Positions 58,957 to 64,000 of a stretch of DNA of 64,000 bases are shown here, piece after piece. The notes under the pieces were generated by a model that ran no database searches, was not told where the DNA came from, and saw only the letters and a list, made by a program, of their open reading frames with translations. Position numbers and translations under genes: made by a program. The stretch is from Sphaerisporangium corydalis (GTDB lineage: Bacteria > Actinomycetota > Actinomycetes > Streptosporangiales > Streptosporangiaceae). The DNA is taken from assembly GCF_025506355.1 (NCBI RefSeq), contig NZ_JANZYP010000007.1, positions 62,001-126,000 of the forward strand, read 5' to 3'. Position 1 is the stretch's first letter, and each line of letters starts with the position of its first letter.

Positions 58957-58970
58957 ACCGACTGGTCGGT
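58957..58970. promoter_or_regulatory. TetR-type palindrome between ipdF and an SDR gene
   Basis: Perfect arms ACCGAC and GTCGGT with a 2-bp TG spacer, extended by outer TA..TT. The sequence class (ACCGACnnGTCGGT) is typical of a different TetR regulator from KstR2. It sits ~40 bp before ATG 58918. Confidence 0.6.
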
Positions 58971-58999
58971 TGGTCTGTCACGCCGGCCGGGGCTGGTCG

Positions 59000-59773
59000 T
59001 CAGGGGTGCTGGCTGGAGACCGAGACGATCTCGCCGGTCATGTAGGAGGAGTAGTCGCTCGCCAGGAAGACGATGACGTTGGCGACCTCCCACGGCTCGG
59101 CCGACCGGCCGAACGCCTCCTTGGCGGTCAGCTCGGCGAGCAGGTCGTCACTGGTCACCTTGGCCAGGAAGGGATGCATGGCCAGCGACGGCGCCACCGC
59201 GTTGATCCGCACCCCGTGCTCGGCGGCCTCCAGCGCGGCGCACCTGGTCAGGGCCATCACCCCCGCCTTGGCCGCCGCGTAGTGCGACTGCCCGCGCTGC
59301 GCCCGCCACCCGATGACCGAGGCGTTGTTGACGATCACGCCACGCCCCTGGGGGACCATGTGCCGCAGCGCCGCGCGGGTGCAGCGCATGGTGCCGTTGA
59401 GGGTGACGTCCAGGACCACGTGCCACTGCTCGTCGGTCATGTCCATAAGGTCCGCCGTGCCGCCGAGGCCGGCGTTGTTGACCACGACGTCAATGCGCCC
59501 GTGCGCGTCCATGACCGCGTCGAACAGGGCGAGCACCTGGGCCTCCGAGGTGACGTCGCACGGCACGGCGAGCGGGCGGACGCCGGTCAGGCCGGTCAGC
59601 GCGTCGGCCGCCTCGCCGAGCCGGCGTTCGTGCCGGTCGGAGATGACGACCGTGCCGCCCTCCTCGGCGCAGCGCCTGGCCGTCGCGTACCCGATGCCCG
59701 CCCCGGCGGCGGCCGTCACCAGCGTGACCTTCCCGTCCAGCAGCCCGTGCGCGGCGGGGTAGGCGGGCGTCAC
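59000..59773 (-). CDS. ipdF: IpdF-like SDR (5-hydroxy-HIP-CoA dehydrogenase)
   Basis: A 257-residue SDR with the unusual cofactor motif TAAAGAGIG in place of TGxxxGIG, GTVVISDRHERRLGEAAD, VVNNAGLGGTADLMDMTDEQW, the block NNASVIGWRAQRGQSHYAAAKAGVMALTRCAALEAAEHGVRINAV and the C-terminus DYSSYMTGEIVSVSSQHP. These blocks match Rv3559c (IpdF) as I recall it almost throughout. It oxidises the 5-hydroxyl of methylhexahydroindanone-CoA. GTG 59773 overlaps the stop of fadE30, the same neighbour as in mycobacteria. Confidence 0.9.
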   Translation of the reverse strand: MTPAYPAAHGLLDGKVTLVTAAAGAGIGYATARRCAEEGGTVVISDRHERRLGEAADALTGLTGVRPLAVPCDVTSEAQVLALFDAVMDAHGRIDVVVNNAGLGGTADLMDMTDEQWHVVLDVTLNGTMRCTRAALRHMVPQGRGVIVNNASVIGWRAQRGQSHYAAAKAGVMALTRCAALEAAEHGVRINAVAPSLAMHPFLAKVTSDDLLAELTAKEAFGRSAEPWEVANVIVFLASDYSSYMTGEIVSVSSQHP

Positions 59774-60960
59774 GGCGAGGCCCGGTGCGTCTCGGCGGCC
59801 CTGGGCGCGCGGTCCTTGGGCAGGCCGAGGGTGCGCTCGGCGATGATGTCGCGCTGGATCTCGCTGGAGCCGGCGTAGATGGTGTCGGCCCGGCTGAACA
59901 GGTAGAGCCGCTGCAGGTCGTTCAGGTCGTACGGCGCGCCGTCCGCCAGAAGGCCCGCCCTCCCCTGGACGGCCTGCGCCAGCTCGCCCAGCCGGCGGTG
60001 CCACTCCGACCAGTAGAGCTTGGCGATGGACACCTCGGGCCCCGGTTCCCCTGCCGACAGGGAGGTCATCACGCGCAGCGCGTTGAACCGCATGACCTCC
60101 AGCTCCAGCCACGACCGTACGAGACGGTCGCGCAGCACCGGGTCCTCGGCGGCGCCGGTGCGGCGGGCGGTCTCGATGACCGACTCCAGCTCGCGGCGGA
60201 AGCCGATCTGCTGGCCGAGCGTCGAGGCGCCCCGCTCGTACCCGAGGGTGGCCATGGCGACCCGCCAGCCCTCGCCGGGCGCGCCGAGGATGTTGGCCTC
60301 GTCGGTGCGGGCGCCGTCGAAGAAGACCTCGTTGAACTCGCTGGTGCCGGTCATCTGGACGATCGGCCGGACCTGGACGCCTGGCTGGTCCATGGGCACC
60401 AGCAGGTAGGACAGGCCACGGTGCCGCTGGGACCCGGGTTCGGTCCTGGCCAGCACGAAGCACCAGTCGGCCACGTGCGCGAGCGACGTCCATACCTTCT
60501 GCCCGGTGACGGCCCACGCGCCGCCGGTGAGCACGCCCCGCGTCCGCACGCCCGCGAGGTCGGAGCCGGCGTCCGGTTCTGAGTACCCCTGGCACCACAG
60601 TTCCTCGCCGGACCGGATGGGCGGCAGGAAGCGGCGCTTCTGCTCCTCGGTGCCGAACGCGAGGATCGTCGGCCCGATCAGGCCCTCGCCGATGTGCCCC
60701 ACCCGGGCCGGCGCGCCCGCTCTGGCGTACTCCTCGTGGAAGATGACCTGCTCGTCCAGGGACGCGTCGCGGCCGCCGTACTCCTTGGGCCAGCCGAGGC
60801 AGGTCCACCCGGCGGCGCCGAGATGGCGCTCCCAGGCCACCCGCAGCTCGTGGCCCTCGTGCTCCCGTCCCGGCCCGCCGAGGCCGCGCGCGGCGGCGAA
60901 CTCGCCGGTCAGGTTCTCCTCCAGCCAGGCGCGCGCCTCCTGGCGAAAGCCGTCGCTCAT
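59770..60960 (-). CDS. fadE30: FadE30-like acyl-CoA dehydrogenase
   Basis: A 396-residue acyl-CoA dehydrogenase: FRQEARAWLEENLTGEFAAARGLGGPGREHEGHELRVAWERHL at the start, CLGWPKEYGGRDASL, CQGYSEPDAGSDLAGVRTRG, GQKVWTSLAHVADWCFVLARTEP and the C-terminal YAGSSEIQRDIIAERTLGLPKD. The pairing with ipdF and the N-terminal pattern fit FadE30 (Rv3560c), which dehydrogenates the propionyl side chain of the indanone-CoA intermediate. ATG 60960. It lies 16 bp downstream of the HsaB-like gene on the same strand. Confidence 0.87.
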   Translation of the reverse strand: MSDGFRQEARAWLEENLTGEFAAARGLGGPGREHEGHELRVAWERHLGAAGWTCLGWPKEYGGRDASLDEQVIFHEEYARAGAPARVGHIGEGLIGPTILAFGTEEQKRRFLPPIRSGEELWCQGYSEPDAGSDLAGVRTRGVLTGGAWAVTGQKVWTSLAHVADWCFVLARTEPGSQRHRGLSYLLVPMDQPGVQVRPIVQMTGTSEFNEVFFDGARTDEANILGAPGEGWRVAMATLGYERGASTLGQQIGFRRELESVIETARRTGAAEDPVLRDRLVRSWLELEVMRFNALRVMTSLSAGEPGPEVSIAKLYWSEWHRRLGELAQAVQGRAGLLADGAPYDLNDLQRLYLFSRADTIYAGSSEIQRDIIAERTLGLPKDRAPRAAETHRASP

Positions 60961-60976
60961 GCGCGGGGGGCCTCGC

Positions 60977-61678
60977 TCATGCGTGGAAGCGGCCGTAGCC
61001 GCCGCGGTAGAACACCAGGGGCCCCTCGTCGGCGTGCACGTCCAGGTCGTGCACGCGGGCCACGACGATGATGTGGTCCCCCGCGACGAGCTCGGACTCC
61101 ACCGTGCAGTCGATCCACGCCAGCGCGCCCTCGACGACGGGGCTGCCGCCGGGGGAGAAGTGCCAGGCGATCCCGGCGAACTTGTCCCCGCCCTTGGCCG
61201 CGAGCTGCCTGCTGACCTGCTCGTGGTCCTCGGCCAGGACGTTCACGCAGAGGCGGCCCGCCGACTTCAGCCTCGGCCAGCTCGTGCTGGTGTGCGCGAC
61301 GCAGAAGGCGACCAGCGGCGGGTCCAGGGAGACCGAGGTGAACGAGTTGGCCGCGAGGCCGCACGGCTCGCCGGTGACCGGGTCGAGCGCGGTGATCGCG
61401 ACGACGCCCGTGGCGAACCGGCCGAGAACGCTGCGGAAGTGCTGCCCGTCGGCGGCCGTGGGCCGTGCGCCGCTCGTCGCGGGGGCGATCCGCCCGTCCG
61501 CGCCCGAGGGCCCCGGGGGGGACGTGCGCTCGGGGGGGAAGGCCGTCCGGCTCCTCGGGAGGGGCGGCAGGGGCGGGGGTGGCGCGGGGGCGGGGGAGCC
61601 GTCGTGCACGGCGGAGGGGTGCCCGTGGACCGCGGCGGCGCCGTGCGGCGCGACCAGCCGGGCCGTGTGGGTGCTCAT
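60977..61678 (-). CDS. HsaB-like flavin reductase
   Basis: A 233-residue protein. The C-terminal ~165 residues form a flavin reductase domain (FRSVLGRFATGVVAITALDP, GLAANSFTSVSLDPPLVAFC, DKFAGIAWHFSPGGSPVVEGALAWIDCTV, GDHIIVVARVHDLDV, LLFYRGGYG-like end). This resembles HsaB, the reductase of the 3-HSA hydroxylase, but no HsaA gene is present here. A long N-terminal extension (~65 residues) rich in Pro, Ala and His is unusual. ATG 61678 is the likely start. First gene of a minus-strand set with fadE30 and ipdF; an exact KstR2 box overlaps its promoter. Confidence 0.8.
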   Translation of the reverse strand: MSTHTARLVAPHGAAAVHGHPSAVHDGSPAPAPPPPLPPLPRSRTAFPPERTSPPGPSGADGRIAPATSGARPTAADGQHFRSVLGRFATGVVAITALDPVTGEPCGLAANSFTSVSLDPPLVAFCVAHTSTSWPRLKSAGRLCVNVLAEDHEQVSRQLAAKGGDKFAGIAWHFSPGGSPVVEGALAWIDCTVESELVAGDHIIVVARVHDLDVHADEGPLVFYRGGYGRFHA

Positions 61679-61780
61679 CGTCGTGCTCGCCTCCTTGGGT
61701 GGCGCCTGGGGGGCCACGGGAAGTGCTCGATGGGGAGAGGTCGAGTGGGGGAGCGGCTCCTCCATCGTATCCCTTACTTT

Positions 61781-61827
61781 ACCAAGCGCTTGCTTGGACG
61801 ATAGGAGCGCGACCGCCGGGATGTCAA
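61781..61827 (-). promoter_or_regulatory. KstR2-controlled promoter of the hsaB-like/fadE30/ipdF set
   Basis: Minus strand: -35 TTGACA (61827-61822), 18-bp spacer, -10 TATCGT (61803-61798), predicted start near 61791. The operator ACCAAGCGCTTGCT (61781-61794) matches AnCAAGnnCTTGnT exactly and covers the start point; it extends to CTTGG on the right. The leader is ~110 nt. Confidence 0.8.
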
Positions 61828-61958
61828 GGCGGTCACGCGTTCGCGCATGTCAGTCGGTCCCCATCGTTCCCCCGCGCCTCCGCCTTCCAGGGGTGGCGTC
61901 ACCCACCCTGCAACCTCAACCAGGGTTCACGTCAAGTTCATCCCACGCAGGGAGATCA

Positions 61959-62010
61959 TTGACACCGCCGATCGGCCCTGCCTAACCTCGAAACCGTACA
62001 AGCGCTTGGT
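61959..62010 (+). promoter_or_regulatory. KstR2-controlled promoter of the Ltp/DUF35 pair
   Basis: -35 TTGACA (61959-61964), 18-bp spacer, -10 TAACCT (61983-61988), predicted start near 61995. The operator TACAAGCGCTTGGT (61997-62010) differs from AnCAAGnnCTTGnT only at the first base and covers the start point, the same geometry as its divergent neighbour. Confidence 0.8.
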
Positions 62011-62039
62011 TGACTTTCGGCCGGGCCCGGGAGGTGGCC

Positions 62040-63200
62040 GTGCGCGGGTTCTGTGACCGTACGGCCGTGGCCGGCGTCGGCTACACCGCGTTCTCCAGGA
62101 ACTCCTGGGTCAGCACCCTGACCCTCGCCTGCGAGGCCGTGCTCGCAGCCCTGGACGACGCGGGGCTCACCCCCGACGACGTGGACGGCATCGCCACCCA
62201 CCGCGTCGGCGACTCGGCCGCGCCGTCGGTGGTCGGCCCGGCGCTCGGCATCGACGCGCCCGCGTGGTACCTCGACCAGTTCGGCGGCGGCAGCGTCTCG
62301 CACGCGGTGATCGGCCAGGCGGCCCTCGCCGTCGCGGCCGGCGTGGCCGAGACGGTGGTCTGCTACCGCGCCGTCAACGCCCGCTCGGAGTTCCGCATGG
62401 GCGGGACGGGCCGTGGGGTGCCGGTCAGCCCGGAGGTGCAGTACCAGGCGCCGTACGGGTACACCGCGCCGCCGCAGCAGTACGCGATGTACGCCCGCGC
62501 CCACATGCTGAAATATGGCACCAAGGCCGAGCATTTCGGGCAACTGGCCGTCACCCAGCGGGCCAACGCCGTCAAGAACCCCCGCGCCCTGATGCGCGCG
62601 CCCATCACTTTGGACGACTACCTGGCCAGCCGCTGGATCGCCGAGCCGTTCCGCCTGCTGGACTGCTGCCTGGAGACCGACGGCGCTTGCGCGGTCGTCG
62701 TGACCACGGCCGAGCGTGCCAGGGACCTGCGCCGCCCGCCGGTCCTGATCTCGGCGGCGGCCTGGGGCGGCGGCGACTCCTTCCTGTCCGGCCGCGAGCC
62801 CGCCGACCCGACCGTCACCAGCGCGGCCGAGCTGGCGCCCCGCCTGTACGCGATGGCCGGCGCAGGGCCGGAGGACGTCGACGTCGCCGAGCTCTACGAC
62901 TGCTTCACCTACTCGGTGATCGTCCAGTTGGAGGACTACGGCTTCTGCGCCAAGGGGGAGGGCGGCCCGTTCGTCGCCTCCGGGGCGACGGCGCCCGGCG
63001 GAGCGCTGCCGGTCAACACCCACGGGGGGTTCCTCTCGGAGGGTTATGTCCACGGGGTGAACCACATCGCCGAGGCGGTGTCGCAGCTCAGGGGCGACGC
63101 GGGGGACCGGCAGGTGCCGGGCGCGGAGGTGGCGCTGTCCACCGCTCAGCCCGGCTACATCCTGCCCGCCACCTCCGCGCTGATCCTGCGGAGGGGCTGA
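62040..63200 (+). CDS. Ltp-type thiolase-fold aldolase
   Basis: A 386-residue lipid-transfer-protein-type thiolase. The usual nucleophile region reads QFGGGSVSHAVIGQAAL, with no Cys. The C-terminal AELYDCFTYSVIVQLEDYGFCAKGEGGPFV and NTHGGFLSEGYVHGVNHI are the Ltp2-like signature. With the DUF35 gene 1 bp downstream it should form a DUF35-Ltp complex, which in known cases catalyses retro-aldol cleavage of a branched acyl-CoA. GTG 62040 follows GGGAGG. A paralogue without an adjacent DUF35 gene is at 41342. Confidence 0.83.
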   Translation: MRGFCDRTAVAGVGYTAFSRNSWVSTLTLACEAVLAALDDAGLTPDDVDGIATHRVGDSAAPSVVGPALGIDAPAWYLDQFGGGSVSHAVIGQAALAVAAGVAETVVCYRAVNARSEFRMGGTGRGVPVSPEVQYQAPYGYTAPPQQYAMYARAHMLKYGTKAEHFGQLAVTQRANAVKNPRALMRAPITLDDYLASRWIAEPFRLLDCCLETDGACAVVVTTAERARDLRRPPVLISAAAWGGGDSFLSGREPADPTVTSAAELAPRLYAMAGAGPEDVDVAELYDCFTYSVIVQLEDYGFCAKGEGGPFVASGATAPGGALPVNTHGGFLSEGYVHGVNHIAEAVSQLRGDAGDRQVPGAEVALSTAQPGYILPATSALILRRG

Positions 63201-63201
63201 C

Positions 63202-63588
63202 ATGATCAAGCCGGTGCCCGACCGGGACTCCGCCGAGTGGTGGGAGCGCGCCGCCAGGCACGAGTTCGTCGTCCAGGCCTGCGGCACCTGCGGCACGCTG
63301 CGCTTTCCCGCCCGCGCGTACTGCGCCCGCTGCCGGGGACGCGAGTGGCACTGGCGCGAGGTCGCCCCGGCCGGGCGGGTCGTGAGCTGGATCGTCAACC
63401 ACCAGCCGTTCCTGCCGGACGCGCCCACGCCGTACACGGTGGTCATGGTCCGCCTCACCGACGCCCCCGCGTGCGTGATGGTCGGCAACTGGCACGGGCC
63501 CGCGGAGCCGGTGGCGGACCAGCCCGTCACGGTGTCCTACACCTATGTGGACGAGCGGCTCTCACTGATCAACTGGGAGCCGGCGTGA
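63202..63588 (+). CDS. DUF35 Zn-ribbon/OB-fold partner of the Ltp aldolase
   Basis: A 128-residue DUF35 protein: zinc ribbon CGTCGTLRFPARAYCARC (four Cys in two pairs, residues ~31-48) and OB fold WIVNHQPFLPDAPTPYTVVMV. It starts 1 bp after the thiolase stop with GAGGGG as its ribosome site. It presumably binds the acyl-CoA and completes the aldolase active site. Sequence differs clearly from the other DUF35 protein at 22322 (CPAC/CPHC). Confidence 0.85.
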   Translation: MIKPVPDRDSAEWWERAARHEFVVQACGTCGTLRFPARAYCARCRGREWHWREVAPAGRVVSWIVNHQPFLPDAPTPYTVVMVRLTDAPACVMVGNWHGPAEPVADQPVTVSYTYVDERLSLINWEPA

Positions 63589-63695
63589 GTCGTGGCCCTC
63601 GCGCCGTGATCGTCGGGCGATTTGACCGGGCTTGACTGATGCCGTTCTGGTCTGACCGGTCTTGACCGATGCGCCGAACCCGTGCATAACGAAAG

Positions 63696-63732
63696 CGTGT
63701 CCTGGCGGGCGTGGGGGACCCGCCAGGACACG
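63696..63732. terminator. Strong bidirectional hairpin terminator
   Basis: Perfect 14-bp arms CGTGTCCTGGCGGG and CCCGCCAGGACACG with a 9-nt loop, ~105 bp after the DUF35 gene and ~57 bp from the stop of the convergent gene at the window end. Suitable for both. Confidence 0.85.
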
Positions 63733-63788
63733 TTCCGCCCCGGCGCGACTTCCAGGACCCCGGCGAGGGTTGGGGTCCTGGCCGTCGT

Positions 63789-64000
63789 TTACCGCGCGGA
63801 GTCCTGAGGAGGCCGGTCGGTGGACTGGTCCGACCAATCACGCGGCTCTTCGCCGGCCGGCCTGCGCAGATGGCGTGTGACGAGCTGGGCGGCGCCGACG
63901 GGGTCGGCGGCCGGGTGGGTGACGGTGAGGCCGTCCTCGTTCCAGACGAACGAGCCCTTTCTGCACCACACGGTCAGCTCGGTGGTCACCGAGAGCACGG
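63789..64000 (-). CDS. Small hypothetical protein (possibly truncated by the window)
   Basis: At least 69 residues, with a possible GTG start at 63998 or further outside. The visible core TELTVWCRKGSFVWNEDGLTVTHPAADPVGAAQLVTRHLRR looks conserved in composition (WCRKGSFVW), followed by a polar tail rich in Asp, Arg and Pro. No function is known to me. Its stop lies ~57 bp beyond a strong hairpin. Confidence 0.55.
   Translation of the reverse strand, partial: VLSVTTELTVWCRKGSFVWNEDGLTVTHPAADPVGAAQLVTRHLRRPAGEEPRDWSDQSTDRPPQDSAR

Larger units (their letters stand above)
61679..62039. other. Divergent regulatory region with two KstR2 boxes
   Basis: 361 bp between the HsaB-like and Ltp genes. 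It contains two complete promoters facing outwards, each with a KstR2-type box at the predicted start point (listed separately), leaving ~130 bp between the two -35 elements. No gene is supported. Confidence 0.8.

Noticed and set aside
56681-59878. 1065-residue open frame on the plus strand across the M14 peptidase, SDR and ipdF genes
   Set aside because: It spans three well-supported minus-strand genes and an intergenic region; a shadow frame.
1-64000. tRNA, rRNA, riboswitch or insertion-sequence genes
   Set aside because: No cloverleaf-like or rRNA-like sequence, transposase motif or IS terminal repeats were seen on either strand.

Overview
The window is about 70% G+C, codes densely on both strands, and has many GTG starts and 4-bp stop/start overlaps (ATGA, GTGA). 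It carries families typical of actinomycetes: a DUF397 protein with an XRE/DUF5753 regulator, stand-alone HATPase proteins, an SAV2177-type methyltransferase and a membrane Ser/Thr kinase. I infer a filamentous actinomycete, probably Streptosporangiales (Nonomuraea/Actinomadura-like). No rRNA or tRNA gene was seen. Family and orthologue names come from memory of the families; no search was run.

Main theme: steroid (ring C/D, methylhexahydroindanone) catabolism. A TetR protein that strongly resembles KstR2 (43149-43889) is divergent from a FadA6-type thiolase, with an exact match to the KstR2 consensus between them. The block at 47873-53214 (ipdC, ipdB, ipdA, echA20, then two divergent SDRs) repeats the M. 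tuberculosis order Rv3553 to Rv3548c. The block at 58160-61678 holds an SDR, ipdF, fadE30 and an HsaB-like flavin reductase. It is divergent from an Ltp-type thiolase/DUF35 pair (62040-63588), and both promoters have a box at the transcription start. A fadE31-like operon sits at 5279-8285. Related CCAAGC/GCTTGG boxes also precede a DUF35-VOC-AMP ligase-ADP ligase-SDR operon (22687 to 17392), a cysteine-less isochorismatase-like protein (25349), an SDR (31585), a beta-lactamase-like/cyclase pair (33788/33820), a luciferase-like/acyl-CoA synthetase pair (37337 to 34759) and a second Ltp-type thiolase (41342). The KstR2-like regulon therefore looks broad.

Other regions. 1-4555 encodes a branched-chain-amino-acid-type ABC transporter in which LivH, LivM and LivF are one polypeptide. 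8129-17398 is mostly housekeeping or surface genes: CHAP protein, thioesterase, esterase, DUF2156 membrane protein, MptB-like mannosyltransferase and regulators. 22769-25162 is a membrane kinase with three repeated extracellular modules. 37469-40858 has MarR and MerR regulators, an amidohydrolase and a methyltransferase. 45532-47854 has a GH3 enzyme and a pentapeptide-repeat protein. 53255-58063 has a secreted Cys-rich protein, an ATP-grasp enzyme, a VapBC pair and a large M14 carboxypeptidase.

Most novel part: about 26.25-29.92 kb is a lower-G+C island bracketed by inverted copies of a roughly 230-bp non-coding repeat. It holds the DUF397/XRE pair, a small protein with an HATPase, and a two-gene unit made of a 38-residue Lys/Pro/Asp-rich peptide overlapping a PIMT-like methyltransferase that has the C-terminal extension of RiPP-associated enzymes. 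This matches the imiditide (aspartimide) RiPP architecture and is the best candidate for a new natural-product system here.
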